A stretch of 64,000 nucleotides of DNA from Botryosphaeria dothidea (lineage: Eukaryota > Ascomycota > Dothideomycetes > Botryosphaeriales > Botryosphaeriaceae), in contig WWBZ02000062.1 in NCBI GenBank assembly GCA_011503125.2, positions 2,418,001 to 2,482,000 of the forward strand, in the 5' to 3' direction. Shown here in pieces: positions 1-12,869 of this stretch (the first letter of the stretch is position 1; each line of letters starts with the position of its first letter). A program made the position numbers and the translations under genes. A model generated the notes under the pieces. The model was not told where the DNA came from. It worked only from the letters and a program-made list of their open reading frames with translations, and searched no databases.

Positions 1-87
1 ATGAAAGCACCCTCCAATGCGGCGACAGGCGTGGAAGCAGCACTGGGCCGCTGCATGATAGGGACTATGCTGTAATTTCCCACGAGC

Positions 88-809
88 TCAATCCCAATCG
101 TCATCGTCGTATTCCTCCTCTTCATTCTTAGCGGCAGCCCGCCTCAGCGTGGCGCTCTCTCCCTCGGTCATCTTTTCACGGACCAGAACACCGCATTTCA
201 AAAGGCGCCTCTCCAGATCACTGGTTGTGAATCTATCCGTACCATAGCCAAGGCCTTCGAAGCCAACAATGCGATCGACACCTTGACCATCGATGAAGGC
301 GATTACGCAGGGGAGGACCTGGACCTTGAGCTTCGTGACGAGGAAGGGGGCGTTGTCGACGTTGATGCGCAAGAATCGGGTATCGAAGTGCTTGGGAGTC
401 AGCGTCTGACGGGTGCAACGTTAGCTCGTTCACGTCTCGTAGTATTACACAATGACGATATCCCGATTCCGCGGCGGGGAGGGGGGCAGGACGAAGTGCA
501 TACCTCGAGGTGGTTGTCCATGATGCGGCAGCGGTTGAAGTCGGCATGGAAGAAGTGCACCACACAGAGCTTGGTGGCGGTGGTGATGTCCATCAGGGCC
601 TTTTCGTCCTTGATCTCCTGGTAAGTGCCATGCTCGGAGTTGCGCATCTGCTTTGCGCGGGCAAGTTCGGCGTGGAGCTGCTGCATGCGCTGCTCGCGCA
701 GGCCGTCGAGGGAGTCGTCGGCCTCGAGCTCGGCGATCAATGCATCCTCGTCGTCGGAGTCGTGCGTCTTGTCGACGATAGCGGCAACCTTGGCGTCGAC
801 GTGGGACAT
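88..809 (-). CDS. phosducin-like thioredoxin-fold protein (Plp1/TXNDC9 type)
   Basis: Two exons, 504-809 and 88-405, joined in phase 0 across a 98-bp GT-AG intron, give 207 residues. The N-terminal half is acidic and helical (DSDDEDALIAELEADDSLD). The thioredoxin-like part carries VVHFFHADFNRCRIMDNHLE followed by FDTRFLRINVDNAPFLV and a GFEGLG turn, the pattern of TXNDC9/Plp1 proteins. The C-terminus is acidic (EEEEYDDDDWD). In this family the protein is a co-chaperone that works with the cytosolic chaperonin CCT in actin, tubulin and G-beta folding; the CxxC redox pair of true thioredoxins is absent here too. The start at 809 gives the family's usual N-terminus and length. The gene is transcribed divergently from the downstream transporter gene. 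Confidence 0.9.
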
Positions 810-1423
810 GGTGGGTGTTTCGGGGAGTAGTTCACGAGCACCCAGGATCCGCCGAGGGGCAGAGGGCCTGGGGCCAGCTCGCTCGGCTCTCTCCTGTCAA
901 TCGCGCCCGCTAGCGCCCGCCGCACCTCAGCGCCCGCCGCCCGCCGCCCGCCGCCCTCGTGCAGCGCGTCGTTGCGCGCATATCCGCGTGATTAGGCAGG
1001 GCGACGTGTGCGCGTGCGGTCGCAGTCCGTAACAATGACACGGAAGAGTATGGCCTGGGCCGCGCGGCGGAGCCGTTGGTGCGGCTCTAGGGAGGGCTCA
1101 CTGCGCGGGCGAAGAATCAGTCAGCCTGCGCCACACGCCCATGGGTCTACGTAGCCCGTCCGTGAATTTAACGTGTTGAGATTGATTATTCTGCCTCTGC
1201 ACTCGCTCACAACGCTCCTATGCTGTGTCGCGCTCCCGCTCCTTAGCCTCTCTCCGCGCCCTCTCCCCTCCGTCTGTTTTTTCGCGCGCCGCGGCCCTGC
1301 AATAGCCTATCCGACGCGCCGGTGGAATCTTAGGACTCCAACCCCTTACAGCCTCTTCCGCGCAGCCCGCACCGACCCCCAGGCTGCGATCTCCCCCAAG
1401 CCCCGAGCGCCTTCTTTCGCTCC
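810..1423. promoter_or_regulatory. divergent intergenic region
   Basis: This GC-rich gap lies between two divergently oriented starts, the minus-strand phosducin-like gene and the plus-strand transporter gene, so it should hold both promoters and leaders. It contains a CGCC-rich stretch near 915-960 (repeated CGCCCGC units) and pyrimidine-rich leader sequence upstream of the transporter ATG. I see no specific factor site that I can name with confidence and no coding sequence. Confidence 0.5.
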
Positions 1424-2698
1424 ATGGCCGACGGCAAGAAACGCGACCTCGACTCCGACTCCAAACCCGATCGCCAGCAACCGCCCCCCATGTCGTCCTC
1501 CGGCCTGTCCAACAACCCGATACTGCCAGTTCTGGCGTATTGCGGTAGCTCCATCCTGATGACCGTTACGAACAAATATGTCTTGTCAGGCAGCGGCTTC
1601 AACCTCAACTTTTTCTTGCTCTGCGTCCAGGTATGTGTCGTCTGCACTCGTCCACTCTCCGTGCAATTGCTGACGCTGCGTCCAGTCGCTCGTGTGTATC
1701 TTTGCCATCCAGTCCCTCAAGACCACCAAAGTTATCTCCTATCGCGACTTCAAGACCGAGGAGGCTAAGAAATGTAAGCTGCGCTGTGCAACTCTCGCTG
1801 GCCTACTAGTAGCTAACGCGGACCAGGGCTTCCCATCACCATCCTCCTTATCGGCATGATCTACACGAGCACCAAGGCCTTGAAGTTCCTCTCCATTCCC
1901 GTTTACACCATTTTCAAGAACTTGACAATCATCCTTATCGCATACGGCGAGGTGCTCTGGTTCGGCGGCTCTGTCACGCCCATGGCTCTGCTGTCCTTCG
2001 GTCTCATGGTTCTGAGCTCCGTTGTTGCTGCTTGGGCTGATATCCAACACGCGCTGGCAAGCTACGGTGGTGGCAGCTCCGAGGCTTCGGACAAGATCTC
2101 GACTCTGAACGCTGGTTACATGTGGATGTTGTTGAACTGCTTCTGCAGTGCTACCTACGTTCTCGGCATGCGTAAGCGCATCAAGCTCACCAACTTCAAG
2201 GACTTCGACAGTAAGTATGCGCCAGTGACCCGGGGAAAGTAAGCTAACATCCTTTTAGCCATGTTTTACAACAACTTCCTGTCCATTCCTATCCTCCTGG
2301 TCGCCTCGCTTTTCGTTGAAGACTGGTCTAGTGCCAACCTTGAGAAGAACTTCCCTCTCGAAAACCGTACCACCATCATCCTCTCCATGGTCTTCTCTGG
2401 CCTCTCGACCATCTTCATCTCCTACACTTCGGCTTGGTGTGTTCGTGTCACCTCTTCGACCACTTACTCCATGGTTGGAGCTCTCAACAAGCTTCCCATC
2501 GCCGTCTCCGGTCTCGTCTTTTTCGACGCGCCTGTCACTTTCGGCTCCGTCAGCGCCATCTTCATCGGTTTTGTCAGCGGTATCGTCTACGCCGTTGCCA
2601 AGGTCAGGCAGAACGCCAGCAAGAGCGAGGCTCTGCCCACTTCCAGCGTGCCCATGAGCGCCAGCAGCAAGAGTATGAGCGACAGCTTGAAGGCGTAG
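1424..2698 (+). CDS. GDP-mannose transporter (Golgi, VRG4/GMT family)
   Basis: Four exons (1424-1630, 1686-1773, 1827-2210, 2259-2698) encode 372 residues. All three introns are GT-AG and short, with recognisable CTAAC branch sites near 1813 and 2243. The product is a multi-pass membrane protein of the nucleotide-sugar transporter family. The motif GALNKLP (codons near 2477-2500), which is the GDP-mannose recognition motif of Vrg4 proteins, and the conserved MFYNN segment at the start of the last exon support the substrate call. The N-terminus is a short cytosolic hydrophilic stretch and the C-terminus is Ser-rich. The family imports GDP-mannose into the Golgi lumen for mannosylation of glycoproteins, cell-wall mannan and sphingolipids, in exchange for GMP. 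The gene is intact although it lies only 1.5 kb from the transposon nest. Confidence 0.95.
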
Positions 2699-4155
2699 TC
2701 GAGACGAGACCGTCATCGTCGATCTCCGTCGACGAGCGCGTATTCGATTCGAACGAGCCAACGGGATACGAGCAATGTCAATTCATCCTTCTCCGTGGCT
2801 CCAAATTCAAGAACGCCAGGCTTTGCGGTCTTGGCAATAGCATCTTTTTTTGCCCCTTTTGGAGTCTTCGCGCAACTCAAGTTCTTGGTTCAAAAATTAT
2901 TATTACCCCTTATTGAATCCCGTCATGCATGATGTACAAGTCCCGGCGTAGTAGAATTGGTTGGTTCGGCGCGGGTTAATGTGATTTTTACTTTGAATCT
3001 GCGTGGCTCAGAGTATTGCTGATCAATGTGAAGGTCGTGCTTTGCAGAATATCAAGATACTTAACGAATGCAGTGAAAGAGATCATTTACAAATTTCTCG
3101 GCCCTTGGACCTCAGCACTTTACATAATGTGGCAACTTCTGTCTGCGTCTGGCTCGATTGACAATTCGGCTTCTACAGTGCCACTAAAAGATGCCTCCAT
3201 TTGCGGAGCTCCTCAAATGCAGCTGTCAGCAGCCTTGCGCCACCGGATATTGAGCAGCAACCTAACGGATGTGAAAGTCCGGGATGGCGGTGTGTATAGG
3301 ACCTTCCGATTGGGTTCTTTCACAAGCCAGAATTTTAGGCTGACATACAGCATATAAGAATAGGCTGCCTATCTCTAACGGTATCGCTGCCTGCTGTGGA
3401 CTTCTATTCTCCGTCTCAACTCCTTTTATAGAGTCACACAGCCTCTTGAATCGTGAGGCTCTGATCATTTGACATCTTGGAAGAGTCGACGTTTGATTCG
3501 ATTTGGACAAAGGTGTTCTCTCAATGGCGCATGATTCCAGGACTCCTTGGGTACCTGGAGCTCGCAGACTGTCCGCGGCTGGACCTTGTGTCACAGTCTG
3601 TCCTGAAGTTCCCTACCACGGCCTGAACTCCACTTGCGGCCTGCGTACAAATCGGACCCTTCAAAATGTTGGGACACGAGAAACATCCTGGGATATCTGG
3701 CAAAATCGAGGCAATTCGTCGGTATGGTAAATGTATAGAATCTTTTTGGATCAAGAGCCAAGGGTCCAAGACGAGGTTTTGCGTTTTATAGGCTGCGACG
3801 TTGAGATCGAGCTCATCGCTCTTTCGCTCCCCTCGCTACGTGATCTTTACAACGTTATCCAAGATGTATTTGCACGAGAAAGCAACCTCTTGCAAGGATC
3901 GAAAGCTTGCCGAGCGAATTGGGAAAGCTTTGGCAGAAGGAAGCAACTCGATCTGACGTTTTTTGACGGCGAAGGAACCCCTTTCGCATCAATTCCGATC
4001 GTCAACGTCATACTTATCGGGCGCAGAGATAAATTTGCCCACCGGATCACAATTGGCTCTGTGCAACTGACCAAGTGAAGGCAGCCGTGGTGGTTTAGAT
4101 CCTTATTATATTAAGAGTTATCTACTAGCTAGCTTATATATATATATAAAAAAAA
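2699..4155. other. gap with possible gene remnant beside the repeat block
   Basis: The first part is the 3' flank of the transporter gene. After about 3000 there are only short open frames. The best is 3731-4078 (plus, 115 codons, containing LRDLYNVIQDVF and a mixed hydrophobic/charged composition), which could be the last exon of a decayed gene cut off by the repeats that begin at about 4150. I recognise no domain and see no exon structure that extends it convincingly. It may equally be non-coding. Confidence 0.3.
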
Positions 4156-4375
4156 ACATAACCACACCAAAAAATCGACCCCAAGCTACGGTGCCGGGAG
4201 AGGGCCCTAGGGACTCTTCTAGGCTTCGCGAGTCCTAAAATAGTACTTAAGACAACTATAGCTATATAGTAGTTAATATAAAGGACGTAGAAAGAAGTAA
4301 ATAGCCTACTCTAGTAACTACCTATACTTAGTTCTAATATACTCCTAAGAAACTATAAAGTACTTAGTATTATAA
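4156..4375 (+). mobile_element. LINE 5'-end fragment (copy B)
   Basis: About 220 bp match, in inverted orientation, the 5' end of the large LINE whose head lies at about 16000-16230. Both share the run AAAAAATCGAC, CCTAGGGACTC and GCGAGTCCTAAAATAGTACTTAAG in the same order. Similarity stops near 4375. The outermost bases still hold CpA (AACCACACC), while the interior shows CpA loss, so mutation is weaker at the very edge. The fragment points right, towards the full LINE, which points left. Confidence 0.75.
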
Positions 4376-4691
4376 ACTCTAGGCTATACGGACTTTAGTA
4401 CTCTAAGAATAGAAAGCCCGTACGAGAGAAAATACTATAGGAACTAAGCTCCCGTACGGCTAGTAGAGCCGTACTATAAGAGATTCTATACGGAAAGATT
4501 AGCTCTAAAAAAATCGGTACTTAAGAGATTAGTTACTAAGACTAAGGCCCGTATAAAAGAAAAGTCTATAAGATATAAGAAGACTAGTAAAGTACTATTA
4601 TATTACGGGTTTAGAAAGCGGATTAAGCGGTATAGTAGAACTTATAAGCGGAATCGGATTATTACGTACTAAACCCCGAAATACGCTTAAT
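4376..4691. other. unassigned AT-rich RIP-affected spacer
   Basis: This sequence separates the LINE head fragment from the 3' end of the full LINE. It has the same CpA/TpG depletion as the surrounding repeats. One plus-strand frame (about 4500-4670) is open for some 57 codons and encodes a strongly basic stretch with many Lys/Arg/Tyr. No family was recognised. It may be the relic of another element or the remaining flank of the element into which the LINE inserted. Confidence 0.35.
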
Positions 4692-6719
4692 CTACTTAGA
4701 TAGATAGATAGATAAATTTATTTCTTCCCGATATAGCTCCCTTACGGGTCTATACGGGGCTGGCTATCTATAGTTATTTTATACGAGGGGGAAAACCTTT
4801 TCGCCTAGTAAAAACCCCTCCTCTCTCTCTAGGCATGCTATCCTATACTAGTTCTTATTTTTTCTTCTTACTAGTAGCGGCTGCTATAGCAGCCCTATAT
4901 TTATCTACTAGACCTATCTCTTTAGTCCTTATTCTCGTAGTTATCCGGGTCCTAGTAGTCCTAGTAGTCCTAGTTATCCTCCTAGTTCCTCTTCCTAGTT
5001 ATCTTCCTATATTAGTTTTCTTACTAGGCTAAATTACTTAAGTAGCCCTAGGCGTAAGAACTAGTCTATTACTACTTTAATCCCCTTCTTTATTAAGAGA
5101 AGAGAGTAGTAGTCCGTGGTCCCTACCCTTTAGAGTATCTATATCCTATTCTATTAGAAGTAGGGGTAGAAGAGGAGGATATACTTTAGGATTTATCTAT
5201 ACTAGCCGCATAGACAGGTAGGACTAGGGTACCCTAGCACCTTACGCCTTAAGAGAAAGTTCTCTAGTCTAATATACTCTATACGTAGTAAGGTAGCGAG
5301 TATACTCTATAGCTTAGATAGTTCGCTATAGATTTATCTAATTTTTAGGTTCTACTATATACTTTAGGCTACTAGCTTATCTTATCTTCCCTAGCTAGTA
5401 GACTTTATCTATCTCTCCTTCTATTTATTTCTATATACTATACGTAGCTTCGTTCGCTCCGGGAGACTCTAGTAGGTAGAGAGATAGTAGTTAAGAAGTA
5501 AGTTTACCTTTTTTCTAAGTAGAGTTCTTCTAGTAGGGCTAGTAGCGCCTCTAGTACTTAGAGTAGCCCGAGCTATCTATTTAATACTCTAGTAAGTTTC
5601 CTCTACTACTATCGCGACTAGGCTATTTCTAGCTCTAATAGCCTAGGCTAGTACTAGTTCGTCTAGGTATAGTAAGAGTAGGGGAATCCCTATCTTATAC
5701 TCTAAGATTTATATACTAGTTAACTTATACGCCCCTAAGATAGTACGTAGGCACTAGTTTTAGATCTTCTTTAGTAGCTAGATAGTTATTTTTCTCTACC
5801 CTAGAATTCCCTCTAGGGTATACTATACTCTATAGCTATAGGTAAGAACTAGCCTTACTACGGCCGTATAGATATAACGGGCTTTAGTAAATAAGGCTTC
5901 CTAGATAGACGCCGCGAGTCTAGAGAGAGATATATACTATTTAATTACCTTAGCTCCTATTTCCCTAATATAGAGTCCCTATCTAAGCTTATTATCTACG
6001 TAGACTCCTAGAATCTTAATTATAGGCTCTAAGCATCTAGCAAATCTAGGGATATAGATCCCTACTACTATATTAAATCTCCTTAGTTTCCTTATAAAAT
6101 AAATAAGGTAATACTTATCGGGCGAGAAAGCTAACCCGTAGGTAGTTACCTAGTGCTCGTAAATTTAATATACTCTCTCTAGTATCCTATAGTTCTATTC
6201 TATAGATCTACTAAAGGTTAGGATATTAGTATTATCGACGAATCTAAGGAGGAAGGTATTACCCCTACGTAGCTATATAAGTAGATTAGAAGTAAAAAAT
6301 AGGTAGAGTATCGGCGATAGTAAGGATTCCTAGGGAATCTCGGTTAAGGTCTAGATTAGTAGACTAGTAAAGTCTCCGAAGGATAGCTAAGTAGTACGGT
6401 CCTATAGAAAGAATCGGGTAAATCTTTCTACCTATTCTAGGAGTTTTACTATTCTTATATTATAGAGAAGCCTTCTATAAGATACGTAGTTATATACTCC
6501 CGAGATATCTAGGCTAAGAACTAAAGCTACTAGCTCTAGGTCTTATACCTAGATAGTATAGATCTATTCTATAAGTAGGTTAAGAGCTGCTACTACGGAT
6601 CTGTTTCTCCTAGCTCCTATCTATATATTAGAGAGTAGGCCGTATACTTTAGTAGTCTAGGAGATTCTATCTACTATAATTCTCTTAAGTAGCTTCCCTA
6701 GTATATTAAGTAAAGTAAT
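4692..6719 (-). mobile_element. LINE copy A, 3' half (RT C-terminal part and tail)
   Basis: Read on the minus strand, this is the downstream half of a Tad1-like non-LTR retrotransposon. Just inside the break at 6719 the frame reads LLNILGKLL then GLLSNI and IGARRNRS, a LINE reverse-transcriptase pattern. Near 6225-6250 lies FVDNTNIL, the family's F/YVDD catalytic box with the second Asp changed to Asn (GAC to AAC), a G-to-A change. The end (about 5220-4692) matches the C-terminus and 3' untranslated region of the less mutated copy at 17064-17584. The element ends in a short ATCT tandem tail (4697-4715) rather than poly(A). Numerous TAG/TAA codons make it non-functional. The RT reading continues at 13102 beyond the inserted LTR element. 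Confidence 0.85.
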
Positions 6720-6951
6720 TATAAGGTAGCAAAGCCGAAATAATAGTATTACTTTTAACTAAAAATCTATATATAAGGAGAAAGAAAAGAGAGTCTAGAA
6801 AGAGAGGGCGAAGAGTAAATATACCTAGTCGCTTAGCGCTAAGCCCGTACCTTAGTATCTAACCGAGTTATCCTTAGTAAAGCTAGGGCCTCTAGTTACT
6901 ATTAAGTATCTACCTAGTTACCTAGGGTAGTAGCGCTTAAAAGGCCTAATA
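6720..6951 (-). repeat. 3' long terminal repeat of the nested element
   Basis: This 232-bp repeat is nearly identical to the one at 12870-13101. Both begin TATAAGGTAGC and end GGCCTAATA on the plus strand. The expected TG...CA ends are now TA...TA, as RIP would produce. The left neighbour is the GTAAT duplication and the right neighbour is the polypyrimidine strand of the putative polypurine tract. Confidence 0.9.
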
Positions 6952-9900
6952 CTACCCCCCCCTTCTCTAAGCGAGGTCTACTAAGCTTCTTAAAAAATTT
7001 AGGTAGCTCGGGCGCGTCCTTATAGTATACGTAGTACTTACGGATTTTATTAGGAGTATTCTTATAGTTACCCTAGTATTGCTATAGGAGATTAGAGTTC
7101 TACTCGTCCTAGTTGCCTATAAAGATAACCTTATACTATACTCTATACCTTAAGTTTCGGCAGTCTACTACCTCTAGTACTTCCTACTCCTTATAAGTTT
7201 TATTCTCGTCCTTATTAAAGATTATATATACTAGGCTAGACTCCTAGATCTAACCCGGATATAGGTTATCTAGAGTAAGGTGTAGCTTCTAGGGGTAGAA
7301 TATAGGAAAGATTCCTTTCTCTTATATATAAGGAGGTATAGTAACTTCGTATACTTTACCGTTAATTAACCTAGTAATTTCCTACGGACTAAGATTCTTT
7401 AGTAAGAGAGACTTGCTATTCCGTCCTAGGTTAAAGTCTCGGGCGTTAATAAATACTTTATCGCCTATACGAAAAGTAGAGTATAGCTAGCGGAATTTAT
7501 CTACGTAGCGGGCTTATTCTTCTTATATCTAGGCTAGTTATTCTTAGAGGAAGCTTCTTATAGCATTTAACCTTTTAACTAACCGGTCTACCCTAATTAC
7601 TTCTACTTTTCTAGCACCCTAGTAGATTTTTATAGGCTCTAAGCTAGTACGTAGATAGAATCCGTTATCGGCGAAGAATGGCGATATACTAGTTAATACG
7701 CTAATATACGTGTTAGCTATAAATTTAGCTTTAGGTAGAAAGTCGACCTAGTTATCTTGCGCGTAGTTAATATATATCCGGAGGTACTTTTTAAGACCTT
7801 TAATAGAGCTCTCGCTCTAGCCGTTAGTCTAGGGGTAAAAGGTAGTTAATATTTTAACCTTTACGTTATATCGTTCTATAATTCTTCTATAGATATAGGA
7901 GTCTATAGCGCTGCCTCGGTCGGAGATAATATCTATTAGAAAACCTCGTATATAAAAGAGGCGGCGGTTTAGAGCCTCTACGGTTTCTTTAGCACCTAGT
8001 ATTATTATTAGCTCGTAGATCTTTTCTTTAGTTAAACGGTCTATAATAACTAGATAGTATCGGTATCCCTAATTCTTCTTAGTATATAGCGGTAGTTTTT
8101 CTATAAAGTCTAGGGTTACGTAGAGCTACTTCTATTAGGAAATAGATAGCGGTTTAAGTAGTTCTTACTTTTACTCCGAGTATAGCTTATAGCGGCGGTA
8201 GTAGTAATAGTTCTTATAGAAACGAGTAACGTCTTCTCTTTATCTAGCCTACTAGTAGTTTTCTATAAGCTCCCTATATATAGCTTTAGGTCCTAGGTAT
8301 CCTATAAGTAGTTTTTCGTAGTAATCCTATAGGAGGCGTAGGCGTAGTAGTTAGTAGTCTAGGATAATAAGCGCGTCTTTTAGCTATACCTAACTATCTT
8401 TTACTAAGAAGTCCTAAATATTTTTCTTATAGCCCTTCCTAATTAAGTAGCTTAGTACACGTCTATCTCTAGTATTAATACTTCTACGGAGGTCCTAGAT
8501 TACTCTATCCTCCTCGTAGGCTTCGCTAATAAGTATATCGAGGTCTTTTTATCTAGCTTCCTAGGTTTCCTAGGCTTCCTAGGTTTCCTAGGTCTAGTTA
8601 TCTTCCGGCTCTTAAGAGTCTAACTCCTCCTCCTCTAGGTTATTAGTAGTAAAGAGGATAGAATTAACAGCGATCTTTATATTAGATTCTAGGTTTAAGT
8701 CCCGAAGTAGTTGTTAGAACCGGTATTACTTTCTTAGGTCGTTAATTCCTTACGGTAAGTCCTACGTTCTCCTTATAAGTAAGTCTAGCTTCTCTTCTTA
8801 TTTATTTAGCCGGTAGGAGATAATAAAGTTAAAGGCGGATAGAAATTTAGCCTAGCGGGCTTGGCGGCTAGTTAGCTGCTTAGTTATTATAAAATACTCT
8901 AGATTCTTATAATCCGTAAGCACCTTAATAGGCTTATCTATAGGAGTACTTATAAGTTCTAGTTCCTAAGTCTTAAAGGAGCGAATAATAGTAAGTAGCT
9001 CTTTATCGTAGATTATATAGTTATACTTAGTTAAGGATATTTTCTTAGAAAAGTATATAACTAGTTTAAGTACTCCGTCGTATATCTACGATAGGATACC
9101 TATACTAACAAAGTCTAAGGCATCCGTTTTAACCTATATTTCCTTTTTAGGGTCGAAATATATAAGGATAGGTGCGGAGGTGAATGTAGCTTGTAGTTAG
9201 TTAAAGGCGGCTTGTTTCTTATTATCCCATGTAAACTCCTAGTATTTTATCTTGCGTTTTCCATTCCTAGTTATAAATTATTCTCCTTTTATTATCTTAG
9301 TAAGGGGGCGTGCTATATGGGAGAAGTTCTTAATAAAGCGGCGGTAGAAGTTTGCAAAGCTAAGGAAGGCTTATATACCCTTAACTAACGTCGGTACCTC
9401 CTAGTTAATAATAGTAGAGACTTTTTCTAGGTCTATTTTAATTCCGTTTATACTAATAATAAGGCCGAGGTACTTAACTAATCTAATATTAAATTCGCAT
9501 TTATTAAGGTCGAGTTAGAGACCACGGTCCTTTAGTCGTTAGAGGACTTTATTAATATTTTTAGCGTATTTATCCTTCTTTTTACTATAGATAAGGATGT
9601 TATCTAGGTACGCTATATAAAACTTGTCTAGGTATTCGAGTATAGAATTATTAATATAGCTCTAAAAGGTGCCTGGCGCATTATAGAGCCTAAAGGGTAT
9701 AACTAGGTATTCGTACTAACTAAAGCGAGTGTTAAAAGCGGTGAGGTACTTATAGCCTTTCTTAATTCGGATCCGGTTAAAGGTATAGACAACGTCGAGT
9801 TTTATAAAGATCTTAGCCTTACTAAGCTAGGTAAGAGTTTTATTAATATATAGGATTAGGTATCGGTTCTTCTTAGTAATAGCGTTTAGGGCTCTATAGT

Positions 9901-12869
9901 TAATATAGACCCTAAGTCCTCCTTCTAGCTTTCTAATAATAAGTAGAGGTACGGTATAGTCCGAAGAGCTAGGGCGAATAAACCCTTTTCCGAGATATTC
10001 GTTAATATATTTCTTAACCGCTTCGTTTTCTTATTAAGATATTAGACGGTAGCTTTTTATATAAGGAGGTTTATAGTTAGGTTTAAGCTTAATTTTATAG
10101 TCTTCTTTCTAGTAAGGAGGGAGTATATCCGCTTCTATCTTATTCTAGAGTTCTTTAATCTAATAGTATTCCTTCGGTAGCCGGGCAAGGCGTTCTTCTC
10201 GTCTATATATTTTCTTTCTATTTATAAACTTCTAAAAGTCGTCTTCTCTAGTTATAGCTACGCTAGTATTTATAGTAGGTTCCGTAGGCGTATAGTAGTA
10301 TCTTTTATATCTAGGAAGTAATACTAAGTAGAAGAGCATAGATATAGAATATAGTTAAATATCTAGTTAGGATTTCTCTATCTTTTATTTAGGTCGGTAC
10401 CTAATAGCGTATTTAGTATAAGATTTTATAGTAAGACAGCCAGCCTTAAAGCACTAAGGCTTATAAAACTTAACTAACCGCTTATCTTAGTCGATATACG
10501 GGTTATAAGTACGTAACTATCCGTCTCTAAGAATTAGTAGATAGTCTCCTAGGTTAGTAATATAGTAGAGAAGTTATTCCTTATAAGAACTAATATTAAT
10601 ATCGACTAGGGAGGTATAGGTAATATATTAGGAGAATGTTCCGTCTTCTAAAGTTATAGTAATCCGTTTAATAAGAGGGATCTTTATTATCTTATACGCG
10701 CGAATAAAGAAGGTATTAATAAGCTTAGCTTGGCTTCTATTATCGATAAGAGAACGTATATTACTACTAGCTACTATAGTATATATAATAAGGTAAGTTT
10801 CCTTAATTTTACACGCGCGATTATCTACTACGAAGTTTAATATCTTTATCTCTTTCTAACTACGACTAGCTAGCTACTCGTCTAGCTCCTTCTACTCTTA
10901 TAGTTCTAGGAGGCGACTTACTCCTAGAACTAGGAGTTTTCCGACTCGCTATTAGAGTTAAGTTCCTTAATACTCTAGATATACGCGAACCTAGCGCGGT
11001 TATTATTAGGATAGTAGGTATTAGATATAAAGTAGCCTAAGCCTCTATAGCTACGGCAGCGTCCCTACCTCGTTATTACGAGGCGTTCCTCGTCTAATAG
11101 CTTTAAGGATTTTAGCTTAGGCTTATACTATAGTCTAACCTAGTCTCTTAGTTTAATAGTAGTAGATATACGGCCCTATTAGCTATCTTAGTCTATATTA
11201 CCGCTTCTAGTCCTATTCTAGCGGCTAAGGTTACCTTAAGTAGGTTCCTAGTTATAGGTAGGCTTAGTACGATCTCTTTTAGGATTATTACTATTATTTA
11301 TCCTTTTATTAGAACGGATGTTTATAGACTTAATCTCTTAACGACGATATTCGGCCTTACGGAGAGTTTCGAGTAGCTATTCGAGAGAGGTAAAGGTAAG
11401 AGTAGCTACTAAGAGGGCTAAGCCAATAGAAATACTATTCTATATCTTATTAATCTTTTCTTCTTTAGTTAGATTAGTAAGAGACTAGAGTGTGTATAGG
11501 CGGGCGTAGTAGGAGTCTACCGTCTCTTTCTCGCTTTATCTAGTAAGAATAAGATTATTAGTAGCTTTTTTCTTTGCGATATCTATTCTACATATCTTTC
11601 CTAGCTTTTCTAAGAAATCTAGGGCTATCTAGTAGCTACTAATATACGGGCGTATTATAGTAGTAATTAAATTAGTAAGGCGAGAGTAGATATAGCGAAT
11701 TATTAGCTTCTAATTTCCTTTAAAGAAGTCCTCTTCGACTTTAAGCTTAAAGATTATATTATTCTTAAAGTTAACGAAAGTATAGATATTAGTAAAGATA
11801 AGCTTATTAATATCTCCTATAAGTATCTTACGTAAGCTCTAATAAGGGAGGGTTCGCTATAAGGTAATAGTTCTCTTCCTTAGTTAACGTTTCTAGTTAA
11901 GGCTACGAATATTAGTACTAGGGAGGGTACCTTCGTAATAGTTAGCGATATCCTTAGTTAGAAGATTATTTTCTTAGATAAGCCGGCTAATCTTATCGTT
12001 GCTTTCCTTAATAACTCTATTAGATCTAGCGATTATCTTCTTATAGATCTATTTAAGTCTTTTATACTTATCCTAAAGAGAGACGTAGGCTATATACTCT
12101 TTACTAGTAGCTATTTAAGTAACTTAGAGGACGTAGTAGAACTTAGTGCGCTAGTTTACTATTACTATAGTATACTAGTTATAGAAGGTATATTCGTTAG
12201 GCTAGCGAATAGAGTCGAGTCCGTAGTTACTTAGTATTCCGGGGTTAATAGTAAGGTTAAGATCCGTGGCTAATAAATATATAAGTTCTTCGGGTTCTAG
12301 GTTTCTACGTAAGGTAGTGCGACGTAAGATAGGACCGGCGGCTTAACTTTACTGGTCTAAGGTATTAGAAAAGCCCTAAAATAGGATGGCACTACTTATA
12401 AACTCGTTAAGATTCTAGCTAGGTCCCCTAACTATATTGCTAAATAATCCTTCTTTATTATCGCTTAGGTAAATAGAAGTAGTACTAGCGATACTACTAG
12501 TACGGCTACGGGTGTAGCTTATAGAGAATAGGCTTTATTACGTTATAATCTTCGCTAATTATTCTAGTTTTTAGAGTAGTTTAACTCGTATTTTGGGTAA
12601 AACTCTAAAGAGATTAGTGCGGGATTAACGAGGATCTTCGTATCTTATTAAAGAAGATAGATTTCCTATAATTATACTATTATTTCTCTAATAGTATAGG
12701 TTTTAATATTTCTAGGTTACTTATCGTAGAGTATCGGTATTATTAAGTTCTAGTTATAGGTTATTAGTATTGTCGGGTTCTAGTTATAGGTTATCGAGTT
12801 TAGGTTCTAGTTAATAGTACGGGTATCGGGTTATCGAGTTTAGGTTCCTTATTAGTAGTATATAGATTA

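Noticed and set aside
4835..5032. Val/Leu-rich small protein conserved between 4835-5032 (plus) and 17262-17459 (minus)
   Set aside because: Both lie antisense to the LINE C-terminus/3' end in two copies of the same element, so the similarity is that of the LINE itself and not of a separate protein.
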